Assembly: GCA_028288405.1 (NCBI GenBank)
Contig: JAQBNS010000156.1
Location: forward strand, 1-44,552
DNA from: Chitinophagaceae bacterium
GTDB taxonomy: Bacteria; Bacteroidota; Bacteroidia; Cytophagales; Cytophagaceae
Length of the DNA stretch: 44,552 bases
Direction of reading: 5' to 3'
In this document: one piece after another, positions 9,641-16,956 of the stretch
How positions within the stretch are numbered: position 1 is the stretch's first letter
Layout of the letters: each line of letters starts with the position of its first letter
Translations under genes and position numbers: made by a program
Notes under the pieces: model-generated
What the model was told of the DNA's origin: nothing
The model's database searches: none
The model's input: the letters and a program-made list of their open reading frames with translations, nothing else

Positions 9641-10201
9641 TTATATTTGTTGTTTGGAAGGCAATAAAACAGCTAAAGCCTTGCCCAATACTAAGGCAGT
9701 AATTCCCAGGCAAAATCCGTAGAGCAATATCATTCTTTCCTCGTCAAAAGGCAGGTAAGGATTATGCATGGTGCCAAACTCTCTGTGTAAACTGGTCATG
9801 TGTACCACAAAGGATTCAAACAGCCAACCTATGTTTAAGAACACAGAGACCAATAATAAAAAGTATACATTATGTCCCCATTTTTTAAACAACAAGAGAA
9901 GCGGAAAAAGTGTACTAAAAAAGAACATGCTCCAGTATGCCCAATAGTAAGGACCGAAAGCACGGCTGGTAAAAGATTGGAAAGACTCTGATGGAATAGG
10001 GAACAGGAATTGGGTGATTAGTTTTATTATGAATAGAAAAGTATAGGAAAGAATTATCCATTTGAGAATCAGAACAGCATGATGAGTATTGATCTTTTGT
10101 TTGAAAAATAGTTTTACTAAAAGGACTAATAATACGCTGATGAATAGGCCTCTGATGAAGTATGTTGCTGTAAAATTAATTGTATCACTGAGGAGTTGCA
10201 T
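9641..10201 (-). CDS. Half-length ActC/NrfD-like membrane protein
   Basis: A 186-aa protein with five predicted membrane helices. Residues 80-90 (RAFGPYYWAYW) and 122-140 (LNIGWLFESFVVHMTSLHR) closely resemble the quinol-interacting membrane subunit ActC of alternative complex III and related NrfD/PsrC proteins, where the second motif normally reads NIGMWFERFVIIVTSLHR. Those proteins have roughly twice as many helices, so only the C-terminal half is present. The Arg in ERF is Ser here. No Act, Psr or molybdopterin partner genes are nearby. I chose ATG at 10201, since the longer frame begins with TTG inside the upstream gene. It lies 7 bp after the stop of a small membrane protein gene. Confidence 0.7.
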   Translation of the reverse strand: MQLLSDTINFTATYFIRGLFISVLLVLLVKLFFKQKINTHHAVLILKWIILSYTFLFIIKLITQFLFPIPSESFQSFTSRAFGPYYWAYWSMFFFSTLFPLLLLFKKWGHNVYFLLLVSVFLNIGWLFESFVVHMTSLHREFGTMHNPYLPFDEERMILLYGFCLGITALVLGKALAVLLPSKQQI

Positions 10202-10208
10202 GGAAAAT

Positions 10209-10532
10209 CTATTTAACAATTTCAGGACTTAAACTATAGGATACCAATACTAGTAGCAGATGTAAAAGTAGAATAATGAAACCAATATACGGAAATCGAT
10301 TCTTGTATTTATCGAGTATCAAACCATACGAAGGGTATTGTAGGAAAACTAGTAATAGAAAAATAAAGTTTATTGGATGATGCCAGACAAAGAAAAGAAT
10401 AGTTACAAAGGGAAATAAGAAAAATGTGGGTTGGAAATCATCATGACCATCATTCATAAAGTAAAACGCTAATACCAATAGAATAGGAGTGAGTAGGGTA
10501 AAGCGAATAGTCCATTTGTATTTTTGTAACAT
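10209..10532 (-). CDS. Small four-helix membrane protein, unknown
   Basis: A 107-aa protein, almost entirely hydrophobic, with about four membrane segments and short polar loops such as NDGHDD. I recognise no family. It lies 7 bp upstream of the ActC/NrfD-like gene on the same strand and both are probably co-expressed, so it could be a partner subunit. That is inference from spacing only. The start is an ATG at 10532 in an AT-rich leader. Confidence 0.7.
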   Translation of the reverse strand: MLQKYKWTIRFTLLTPILLVLAFYFMNDGHDDFQPTFFLFPFVTILFFVWHHPINFIFLLLVFLQYPSYGLILDKYKNRFPYIGFIILLLHLLLVLVSYSLSPEIVK

Positions 10533-10580
10533 AATTTTTTATCTGATAGTACCTTAATTATTAGCCCAAAAGCATTTGCA

Positions 10581-10907
10581 TTAGCCGGCCTCAAGATATA
10601 GTAACATCCATCCCAGTATACCACCTGCCACTACAACAATCCCCATGAATAAATTATAGTAACCTCTGGTTCTTTTGTGGTAATTCTTATTGCGCGAAGC
10701 ATTTATAATTCCAATGATGGTAAATAAAAGGCCAAGCAAGCCGAATGGAAACATGCCTAATAAAAAAATCTTCCAGAATAAGACTTCCGGATTGCTTAGA
10801 AAAGAGAGGCAAAGAAATAAGAAGGGTATCATGTAGCAGATTAAGGCTGTTCTGTAAAGAACTCTTATCCGCCGATCTGATTCGTTTATTTTTGCTTTTT
10901 CTGTCAT
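10581..10907 (-). CDS. Small membrane protein, unknown
   Basis: A 108-aa protein with a charged N-terminus (MTEKAKINESDRRIR), then three membrane segments, the middle two separated by a basic loop (NASRNKNYHKRTRG). No family recognised. It is 48 bp upstream of the 107-aa membrane protein, so a three-gene membrane cluster with the ActC/NrfD-like half protein is plausible. Confidence 0.65.
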   Translation of the reverse strand: MTEKAKINESDRRIRVLYRTALICYMIPFLFLCLSFLSNPEVLFWKIFLLGMFPFGLLGLLFTIIGIINASRNKNYHKRTRGYYNLFMGIVVVAGGILGWMLLYLEAG

Positions 10908-10996
10908 TTTGCTTTAAGAATTTAACGCCAGACATTTCTATTGTTCAAGCTTGCGGAGATGATCCAATAAATCTAAACGGGGATTCATTGATTCAA

Positions 10997-11119
10997 TTAA
11001 ACGAGGCCCTGGAATTCAATCGGCGAAAGGTTCGTTTTTGTCTTGAACAACTTACTAAAAGATTGCGGATGTTCAAAGCCCAGGGCGTAGGCAATTTCGC
11101 TTACATCCTCATGAACCTG
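10997..11119 (-). pseudogene. C-terminal remnant of an AraC/XylS-type regulator
   Basis: In the minus frame ending at the TAA at 10997-10999 the translation reads EDVSEIAYALGFEHPQSFSK followed by LFKTKTNLSPIEF. This is the second helix-turn-helix of an AraC-family regulator. Two consecutive in-frame TAG codons sit just upstream, and no first HTH or sensor domain follows in any frame. It is a decayed fragment, not a functional gene. A different minus frame upstream (11143-11199) reads DYNNRRFGYIYGS, possibly the end of another degraded gene. Together these fill the 306-bp gap between the membrane protein and the SRPBCC gene. Confidence 0.75.
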
Positions 11120-11214
11120 CTACTATCTGTGTTTTTGATTGCTCAAATGTCCACAGAAAGGGATCCATAGATGTAGCCGAATCTACGGTTGTTGTAGTCA
11201 AAAAACAGGCAGCT

Positions 11215-11655
11215 TTATAAGCCCGGAGTTCCTTTACCTTCCGTCACTAGTTTGAATAAACTTCCTTTGATGTAATAGTCCCAGCCTTTGGTGCAATCTT
11301 TATAGCATTCTACTTCGGGAACTAATCCGACATGCGTAAACTGCAATTGTGTTTTATTCTGCTGTGACGTAATGTCAAAATGAATGCTTGTATTTGTCCA
11401 TTCGTTTTTGTCTTGTATAAAACTAAGGTTGCTGTCTGTGACTAACCACACTACTTTTTGATCCGGAATCAGTTCAATGATTTTTTGTGTAGACACATGC
11501 ATGTCGGCAAACTGCACCGTGAATACATCGTTCAGTTTTTTCGATTGCCCTTTCAACTCGTCGGTCCACCATAGAGTTACGTTGTTGATGTGTTGAAATA
11601 CTTCTTGCGGTGTAGCATTTACCGTAAGGATCGCGGTATAATCTTTTGCTTTCAT
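11215..11655 (-). CDS. SRPBCC (START/AHSA1-like) protein, tandem copy 2
   Basis: A 146-aa cytosolic SRPBCC-fold protein. The N-terminal strand (YTAILTVNATPQEVFQHINNVTLWW) and the helix-grip pattern ending in WDYYIKGSLFKLVTEGKG are typical of polyketide-cyclase/AHSA1-like proteins, which bind hydrophobic ligands. It is an obvious paralogue of the gene 8 bp upstream, sharing the WW...E, KLNDVF, KVVWLV and FTHVGLVPEVECY blocks, so it arose by tandem duplication. The ligand is unknown. It is expected to be transcribed from the promoter in front of the first copy. Confidence 0.88.
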   Translation of the reverse strand: MKAKDYTAILTVNATPQEVFQHINNVTLWWTDELKGQSKKLNDVFTVQFADMHVSTQKIIELIPDQKVVWLVTDSNLSFIQDKNEWTNTSIHFDITSQQNKTQLQFTHVGLVPEVECYKDCTKGWDYYIKGSLFKLVTEGKGTPGL

Positions 11656-11663
11656 GTATGGTA

Positions 11664-12152
11664 TTATTTCTGGGATCCCAATCGTGCTTCGTCTGCTGTT
11701 GTTGGTTTCCCTTTTCCATTGGGCTTGCCTTTACCGGTGACAATCAGGTCGCGTAAACTTTCTTGTATGTATTGCGTCCAGGCATTGGTGCAGATGTCGT
11801 AACATTCATAAGCAGGAACCAAACCGTTGTGTGTGAAACGGATTTGCGTTTGGTTATCCTTCTCCAAAATGTCAAAGCTAATCGTATTACCGGTCCACTC
11901 GGTCTTGTCTTTGGTAAATTTGAAATAGTTTTTTTCGATCAGCCATACTACTTTTTTGTTGGGAATGACTTCGATCAATTTTATAGTAGCGAGGTGGACG
12001 TCTTCGTAATGGTAGTGGAACACGTCGTTTAATTTTTCTGTGCTGCCTTCTATTTCTTCCGACCACCATCCGCGAACATTGGTGATGGCTTTGAAGGCGT
12101 CGGTAGGTGTTTGATCTACCGAGATAGTAAGAGAGAAGTCCGATGTGCTCAT
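11664..12152 (-). CDS. SRPBCC (START/AHSA1-like) protein, tandem copy 1
   Basis: A 162-aa protein of the same subfamily as its downstream neighbour. Shared blocks include KLNDVF, KVVWLI and FTHNGLVPAYECYDICTNAW. The C-terminus carries an extra basic and Gly-rich tail (GKGKPNGKGKPT) missing from the second copy. The promoter region holds a candidate -7 box TACTTTTA (12178-12185 on the opposite strand) and, 56 bp from the ATG, the 36-bp box also found before the SnoaL-like gene at 29209. A GlxA-type AraC regulator is divergently encoded 530 bp away and is a possible controller. Confidence 0.88.
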   Translation of the reverse strand: MSTSDFSLTISVDQTPTDAFKAITNVRGWWSEEIEGSTEKLNDVFHYHYEDVHLATIKLIEVIPNKKVVWLIEKNYFKFTKDKTEWTGNTISFDILEKDNQTQIRFTHNGLVPAYECYDICTNAWTQYIQESLRDLIVTGKGKPNGKGKPTTADEARLGSQK

Positions 12153-12207
12153 AGGAGGGTTTGTTTATGTGATAAGGTAAAAGTACACTTTAATAACGTA
12201 TTCCAAG

Positions 12208-12243
12208 GGTGTGAAATGGACATCTTGACGGGTTGATTTGGAC
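12208..12243 (-). promoter_or_regulatory. 36-bp shared upstream box, copy 1
   Basis: On the minus strand this reads GTCCAAAT, CAACCCG, then GTCCATTTC and CACC. The two GTCCA half-sites are 22 bp apart start to start. Thirty of 36 bases match the box at 29265-29300, and both lie exactly 56 bp before the start codon of the gene they precede. The spaced direct repeat upstream of the -33 region is the usual geometry for an AraC-family activator. Confidence 0.6.
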
Positions 12244-12305
12244 AATATAATTACATACCTTTAAATGGAGGAAAAACTGATGATGCAACTGATGGGCTTA
12301 TTTTC

Positions 12306-12425
12306 CATACGAAAAGAAACAAAAGAAAAGGGAGCTACCAAAAGCAACGGAGAAAGACATTGTGGTTCTTGATAGGACACGTAGTTAATTATAAACAATG
12401 TCTTCCTCCGTTCGCTCTTTTCGTG
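12306..12425. repeat. Long imperfect inverted repeat, MITE-like
   Basis: CGAAAAGA (12310-12317) is inverted at TCTTTTCG (12416-12423). Nested inside, AACGGAGAAAGACATTGT (12345-12362) is inverted with a single mismatch at ACAATGTCTTCCTCCGTT (12395-12412). The loop is about 30 bp. The whole could fold into one long hairpin. No open reading frame inside looks real. It abuts structured-element copy 4, and together they fill most of the 530-bp gap before the GlxA-type gene. Confidence 0.6.
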
Positions 12426-12468
12426 GACGCCAGCCGCACCAGGCTTTGCGGATTTCGGGTTTTTATTT

Positions 12469-12582
12469 GCGTGAGGGATAGTAGCGGAAAGCCCACAGCG
12501 AGCAGACAAGTTGGTTAATGAGGTGAAGCATGACCGAGCGAGGACTTGCAGCGGATAGCCCGACCCGAAGGGGCACGCCCTT
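12469..12582 (-). repeat. Structured interspersed element, variant copy 4
   Basis: Read on the minus strand it begins GGGCGTGCCCCTTCGGG and GGGCTATCCGCTGC and ends CTTTCCGCTACTATCCCTCACGC. The two ends match the other copies, but the middle differs. The terminal stem pairs GCGTG with CACGC, so relative to copies 1 and 2 one stem position has changed on both sides (T-A to G-C). It lies in the gap between the SRPBCC pair and the GlxA-type regulator. Confidence 0.65.
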
Positions 12583-12681
12583 AATCAACATTTCATACAC
12601 TTATTACTTATCTCCTTATTACTATCAAATATTATAATTCAACTAACACTGAACATACTCAATTGTTTATCACTAAATTTT

Positions 12682-13662
12682 ATGAAACAAGTCACAATCA
12701 TTGTCCCAACAGGTAATGTTAATTTAAGCAGCATCACAGGATCATTTGAAATACTGACCAGAGCAAACGCATACTGGCAAAGGCTGGGACATGCTTCTAA
12801 AATGGAAATCCGCATTGCGGGTTTGGTGAAAGAACTGCCATCAGGTAACGGTTTCTTTTCGATTCATCCCGTCCATATCAAAGACATTAAAAAGACAGAT
12901 CTTGTCATCATTCCTTCTCTATCGTATGATTATGAAAATGTGTTGAAAGAGAATGCAAAGCTCATCGATTGGATGAAGCAGCAACACAAAGGCGGAGCGG
13001 AACTGGCGAGCATTTGTACCGGTACATTCTTACTGGCTGCTGCGGGTTTGCTCGAGGGGAAGACCTGCTCCACCCATTGGAATGCCGCCAACGATTTCAG
13101 GCGGATGTTCCCGGACATCGATCTTCAGATCGATAAACTGATTACCGTAGAGAAAGGGATTTATACCAACGGCGGAGCCTATTCTTTTTTGAACCTGATC
13201 CTTTTCTTAGTGGAGAAATATTTTGACAGACAGACGGCTATTTATTGTTCCAAAACTTTTCAAATCGAAATAGAACGAAGTTCACAATCGCCTTTTTCCA
13301 TTTTCCAGGCGCAGAAAAATCATGGAGATGAGTTGATCGACAAGGCGCAAAGTTATATAGAGAAAAACCTTCGCCAAAAAATTTCTTTCGAAGAGCTGGC
13401 CTCCAAACTCGCGATCAGCAGACGCAATTTTGACCGGCGTTTCATCAAAGCTACAGGCAATACGCCCGTGGAGTACTTGCAGCGCGTGAAAGTGGAAGTG
13501 GCAAAAAGTACGCTGGAAAAAGGTCGCAAAAGCATTTACGAAGTCATGAATGATGTGGGCTATTCAGACGATAAGGCCTTCAGAGAAGTATTCAAGAAAA
13601 TCGCAGGCTTATCTCCTTTGGATTATCGAGCGAAGTACAATAGGGAAAGGGTGCTTGGCTAA
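12682..13662 (+). CDS. GlxA-type transcriptional regulator (DJ-1/PfpI + AraC)
   Basis: A 326-aa regulator with an N-terminal class I glutamine-amidotransferase-like (DJ-1/PfpI) sensor domain, residues about 1-200, and a C-terminal AraC/XylS double helix-turn-helix, about 225-320 (FEELASKLAISRRNFDRRF; VMNDVGYSDDKAFREVFKKIAGLSP). Cys112 in ASICTGTFLLAAAGLL occupies the DJ-1 nucleophile-elbow position. Proteins of this design sense small metabolites and activate nearby catabolic or detoxification genes. It is divergent from the tandem SRPBCC genes and is a candidate for the factor that binds the 36-bp boxes at 12208 and 29265. That link is inference. Confidence 0.92.
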   Translation: MKQVTIIVPTGNVNLSSITGSFEILTRANAYWQRLGHASKMEIRIAGLVKELPSGNGFFSIHPVHIKDIKKTDLVIIPSLSYDYENVLKENAKLIDWMKQQHKGGAELASICTGTFLLAAAGLLEGKTCSTHWNAANDFRRMFPDIDLQIDKLITVEKGIYTNGGAYSFLNLILFLVEKYFDRQTAIYCSKTFQIEIERSSQSPFSIFQAQKNHGDELIDKAQSYIEKNLRQKISFEELASKLAISRRNFDRRFIKATGNTPVEYLQRVKVEVAKSTLEKGRKSIYEVMNDVGYSDDKAFREVFKKIAGLSPLDYRAKYNRERVLG

Positions 13663-13813
13663 GGTAATACTGAATATAAACTGAATGACGGGCTTTAATA
13701 TAGGCCTGAGTGGTAGGACCCGAAAAAATGATCGGCTAATTATAAACATAGGGTAACTTTATAGAATATTTTTCAGTATACTAGCATGAGAATTAATTCG
13801 TAAAATAACCAAC

Positions 13814-14488
13814 ATGGCAAAGATTATCCGCTCCACCTATCCCGCTGAATTTAGCATAGGAATTTTAATACTTATTTTTGGTATTGCCGGCTTGTTATCG
13901 CATCAAATATTTGACTCTGCTGCTTACGGACCCGATGAAGATGAAGCCATTTATTTCGGAATGTTTCTGGTCAGTATCGCTGTAGTCATTATGGTACTGA
14001 TCATGTGGGAAGAGATTTTGTTCCCGATCAAATTGAAAGAAGTCGATGGGGGAATGATGTTCAGAAATCACAGGACAAAATTGAAAGTGCAGCTGTTCAT
14101 CTATCTTTCCATACCTGCCATCTTTACTTTTATTTATTTGGAATACGAGGTCAATCACATCCGCTTCTGGATATGGGCGGCGGTATGCATGGTTCCACCT
14201 GTATTGGAAAAGATATTTTCGGGAATAAATAATTACAACGATTTCTTAAGATTGACGAATGAAATCATTGAATACAAAAACAATGAGCTGGAAGGTATTT
14301 ACGAAGTAAAAACAGTAAAAAGTGTTTCCATCCGTAAAGACGAAGGCAAGCACATTGAAAAATTTGACCTGGTGTTTGTGAATGGTGATACGCTGGTGAT
14401 AGACCTGGATGAAATGGAACTGGAAGACTTTTATTTTGCCATTGAGAATTACGTGGAAACGCATTATAAGCATTTGCTGAACGCGTAA
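13814..14488 (+). CDS. Membrane protein with C-terminal beta domain, unknown
   Basis: A 224-aa protein with four predicted membrane segments (about residues 14-31, 46-65, 91-109, 116-135) and a soluble C-terminal stretch from about 145. The soluble part alternates strands (YEVKTVKSVSIRKD, IEKFDLVFVNGDTLVIDLDEMEL) and ends in a helix, a layout reminiscent of bacterial PH-like (bPH) proteins, but I cannot name a family. It is monocistronic and ends before a strong bidirectional terminator. Confidence 0.75.
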   Translation: MAKIIRSTYPAEFSIGILILIFGIAGLLSHQIFDSAAYGPDEDEAIYFGMFLVSIAVVIMVLIMWEEILFPIKLKEVDGGMMFRNHRTKLKVQLFIYLSIPAIFTFIYLEYEVNHIRFWIWAAVCMVPPVLEKIFSGINNYNDFLRLTNEIIEYKNNELEGIYEVKTVKSVSIRKDEGKHIEKFDLVFVNGDTLVIDLDEMELEDFYFAIENYVETHYKHLLNA

Positions 14489-14503
14489 TTACCGCATGTG
14501 ATC

Positions 14504-14547
14504 AAAACAAAAAAGGCTCAAGCATTTGCTTGAGCCTTTTTTGTTTT
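14504..14547. terminator. Bidirectional intrinsic terminator
   Basis: A perfect 20-bp inverted repeat with a 4-nt loop (left arm 14504-14523, right arm 14528-14547). The core is GGCTCAAGC/GCTTGAGCC flanked by A and T runs. It lies between two convergent genes and can stop transcription from both sides. Its AAGCATTTGCTT centre also occurs in the palindromic module at 40623. Confidence 0.9.
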
Positions 14548-14576
14548 GGGCATTCTAAATGGAGTGAATAGATTTT

Positions 14577-15233
14577 TCAGTTTAAAGTATTCTTATTGTT
14601 GAATATAACTTCTATGTTATCTATTTTCCACTTTCCTCCCTCTTTAATTAGTAATACCTCAGCATATTTATGATCCCAGTATCTCTTTTTTTTGTTTTCT
14701 ATAATGTAAAACAGGATTTTTAATTGAATAGCGTTACCAATTATAGATGCGTTTTCCACATCTGCTCCATCGTGGCGATCCATATCCTTTGTCCATTGAT
14801 AATAGTTGAAAAAATCGCAATCTATATCCTCGTAATCAAAAAGGTCGTACTTTTCCTGCAGAGTATCGTAATTGATATGTTTTAAATTTTCTATACAAGG
14901 TTTAAAGCGATTGATTTCCTTTTTGATGAGGTTTTCAGTGAATCCTTTTTTTCGTAGATGATCGATATAATTTGAGAACTCTAGGGATGCCTTCCCGTTT
15001 GAATCTTTTACAAATTCTGGTTGAATCTCTTTTAGGTTACTTGTCTGTATGGCTTCTGCGTACCATTTGTAAAAATAGATTGTTATATCGCTTGCCGCCG
15101 CGGAGTCAGAATACGACAACTTTGGTTGTTCTATTTTTAGAGCTTGAGTTTGAACTAACTCTTTTTTATCAGGCTCTTCGGTGCAAGAGAAGAGGAGTAG
15201 AAGATAGAATAAAAGTAATAAGTTTTTTTTCAT
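14577..15233 (-). CDS. Lipoprotein, DUF3828-like
   Basis: A 218-aa lipoprotein with signal and lipobox MKKNLLLLFYLLLLFSC. The mature part starts with a segment containing FYKWYAEAI and ends LLIKEGGKWKIDNIEVIF, the arrangement I associate with DUF3828 (an NTF2-like alpha/beta cone of unknown role). Asp- and Tyr-rich sequence in the middle (YDLFDYEDIDCDFFNYYQW) is typical of these proteins. It is convergent with the preceding gene across the terminator at 14504-14547. Function unknown. Confidence 0.75.
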   Translation of the reverse strand: MKKNLLLLFYLLLLFSCTEEPDKKELVQTQALKIEQPKLSYSDSAAASDITIYFYKWYAEAIQTSNLKEIQPEFVKDSNGKASLEFSNYIDHLRKKGFTENLIKKEINRFKPCIENLKHINYDTLQEKYDLFDYEDIDCDFFNYYQWTKDMDRHDGADVENASIIGNAIQLKILFYIIENKKKRYWDHKYAEVLLIKEGGKWKIDNIEVIFNNKNTLN

Positions 15234-15275
15234 GATACATGAAGTTATCTATTATACTGTAGATAGACAGTTCTA

Positions 15276-15899
15276 TTATTTTTTCCTTCCCACAAACCGT
15301 ATCACTGACCCCTTCCCGTTATGAAACGATCCTTCGCTCAATTCAATTTCTTTTTCTTCCAGTACGATGATTTCATAGTTTGAAAAATCGGATTGGAGTT
15401 CTTCTATGGAGAATAAAGAAGGAAGATCTTTCGGTCCGCCCACTTCGGGATTTTTTGTGACGTAGTCCAGGTGCTTTTTGCTGAAGGCTTCAAAAATAAT
15501 GATGCCGTCTTTGCGTAAGTATTGATCAAGTGTTTGATGAATGGCCGATTTAAGGTCTCCCGGAAAATGAGCATAAATCAAGGCGATGGCATCAAACTGT
15601 TGCGGCTTGTAATTCAGGTTCTGCAATTCTCCGACTTGATAATCGATGGTGACGTGATTCATTTCCGCCAATCGAAGGGCTTTGTTTTTACCTGCTGCAC
15701 TGATGTCGAATGCCGATACCGTCCAGCCGGACTTCGCGGCAAACACCGCATTGCGGCCTTCTCCTTCTGCCGGGAAAAGGATCGAGCCGACGGGCAACTG
15801 TTCTAATTGTTCTTTTAAATAGTTATTCGGATGTTCGCCGTAAGCAAAGTCTTCTTTGCTGTATCGCTCGTTCCAACGGTCTGTCCAGGTGTTGCTCAT
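15276..15899 (-). CDS. Class I SAM-dependent methyltransferase (TehB-like)
   Basis: A 207-aa cytosolic methyltransferase. The N-terminus ([21 protein letters not shown]) and motif [17 protein letters not shown] with the following acidic strand (VSAFDIS) match small TehB/thiopurine-type enzymes. Motif I reads PAEGEGRN instead of the usual DLGCGxGR, as is common in this subfamily. The substrate is not predictable. It is followed on the same strand, after a 42-bp gap, by the lipoprotein at 14577, and preceded after 36 bp by the DUF1801 gene. These small genes may share a transcript. Confidence 0.88.
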   Translation of the reverse strand: MSNTWTDRWNERYSKEDFAYGEHPNNYLKEQLEQLPVGSILFPAEGEGRNAVFAAKSGWTVSAFDISAAGKNKALRLAEMNHVTIDYQVGELQNLNYKPQQFDAIALIYAHFPGDLKSAIHQTLDQYLRKDGIIIFEAFSKKHLDYVTKNPEVGGPKDLPSLFSIEELQSDFSNYEIIVLEEKEIELSEGSFHNGKGSVIRFVGRKK

Positions 15900-15935
15900 G
15901 GTACTCGTTTGTTTATTCTATAGGGACTAAAGGGA

Positions 15936-16325
15936 TTACTTTAATCTTTCCAACACGCCTTTTCTCTTTACGATATTTTTATAATCCCATTGAATCTCTC
16001 TGGCTTTTTTTAGCCAGCGTTTCAAGTCTTTGGTGTTGATTTGTTCTACCGCCGTGTAGCGCGCTTCAGCGGCTTTGAAGGTGCCTTCTTTTTTCAACCC
16101 TTCTTCTTCAAACGATTGACCGCTCCAGAATAACAGGCGAACACAATTTTTTAATTTACTATATCCGGCCACAGGGTTTCCCTCTAAAAACCAAACCGGG
16201 TGAGCATGCCATATTTTATGGTCGGCTTCGGGTAAATTGCGGGAGATTTCTTGTGCCAGCAGATTGCACATCGCTCGGTCTTCCGTAGATTGAGCATCAT
16301 TGTAAGCTTGAATGTCTTTGTTCAT
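15936..16325 (-). CDS. DUF1801 (YdhG-like) protein
   Basis: A 129-aa cytosolic protein of the DUF1801/YdhG fold. The characteristic HAHPVWFLEGNPVAGYSKLKNCVRLLFWSG core and the C-terminal KDLKRWLKKAREIQWDYKNIV helix match the family. The biochemical role is unknown. The gene is followed by the methyltransferase (36 bp) and preceded by a lipoprotein gene (18 bp), so it belongs to a string of small minus-strand genes. Confidence 0.85.
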   Translation of the reverse strand: MNKDIQAYNDAQSTEDRAMCNLLAQEISRNLPEADHKIWHAHPVWFLEGNPVAGYSKLKNCVRLLFWSGQSFEEEGLKKEGTFKAAEARYTAVEQINTKDLKRWLKKAREIQWDYKNIVKRKGVLERLK

Positions 16326-16343
16326 GCAGAGTAGAGTGAAAGG

Positions 16344-16889
16344 CTATTCTATGATCGCAGAGGTTTGAAGCATTTTCGATCGGCCTTCTCCCGAGTCTTC
16401 AAAATGCTTTTTGAAACTATATAATCCTTCTGATGAAATGGAACCAAACAATACAGCAGTGATTTCGGGCAAAGGTCGTTTTAATTTTAAATTCCCTATC
16501 CACTTAAAATTTTCTTTCGCTTCTTTAATTTGTTTGTCACCCATTACACCCAAACATTCTATACCGTATTCGCCATTGTCCGGATTATCACTATTGGAAG
16601 GTATCAATCTAATGTCACCTGTTACTATTTTATCCAGATCGTTTTTTGCAGCGGCCAATTTAACCGGTACAAAGGATAATGCTTCGGAATCTATTTCAAT
16701 CAGAAGGAAGCCGTACGACTTTAAGGAATCGGGAAGGAAGGCATCTCCGATCTTAAAACCATAGGCGGAATCCAGGTGAATGTTAAGACGCTTATTTAAA
16801 TTGTAACTTGATTCGCCTGGCTCAGCTTTTTTCGATGAGCAAGCAGTTAAGATAAAATAAAGTAAAAATAAAGGGAGAAGGGTTTTCAT
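16344..16889 (-). CDS. Lipoprotein, unknown
   Basis: A 181-aa lipoprotein. The ATG at 16889 gives MKTLLPLFLLYFILTAC, a clear signal with lipobox, so I prefer it to the ATG ten codons upstream. The remainder contains a GFKIGDAFLPDSLKSYGF segment, two blocks around VTGDIRLIPSN and IECLGVMGDKQIKEA, and a serine-rich C-terminus. No family recognised. It lies 18 bp before the DUF1801 gene's start, so co-transcription is likely. Confidence 0.75.
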   Translation of the reverse strand: MKTLLPLFLLYFILTACSSKKAEPGESSYNLNKRLNIHLDSAYGFKIGDAFLPDSLKSYGFLLIEIDSEALSFVPVKLAAAKNDLDKIVTGDIRLIPSNSDNPDNGEYGIECLGVMGDKQIKEAKENFKWIGNLKLKRPLPEITAVLFGSISSEGLYSFKKHFEDSGEGRSKMLQTSAIIE

Positions 16890-16956
16890 GATTTTTGCAG
16901 GGTTGAATAGAGCAATCATAAGCTTTGTAATTTAAAAGTTCTCTTATTTATTTTAT

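Noticed and set aside
9528..9713. N-terminal extension of the alpha-2-macroglobulin
   Set aside because: The in-frame extension lacks a signal peptide and overlaps the end of the ActC/NrfD-like gene. The ATG at 9527 gives a clear signal peptide.
10745..11170. 141-aa plus-strand reading frame
   Set aside because: It is antisense to the small membrane protein gene and to the AraC remnant and has no family resemblance.
11143..11199. End of an IS transposase (DYNNRRFGYIYGS)
   Set aside because: YNNRR recalls IS3-type transposase ends, but the rest of the motif does not match and the segment is too short to assign.
12261..12509. 82-aa minus-strand reading frame
   Set aside because: It runs through the long inverted repeat and element copy 4, has no recognisable protein features and is explained by the repeats.
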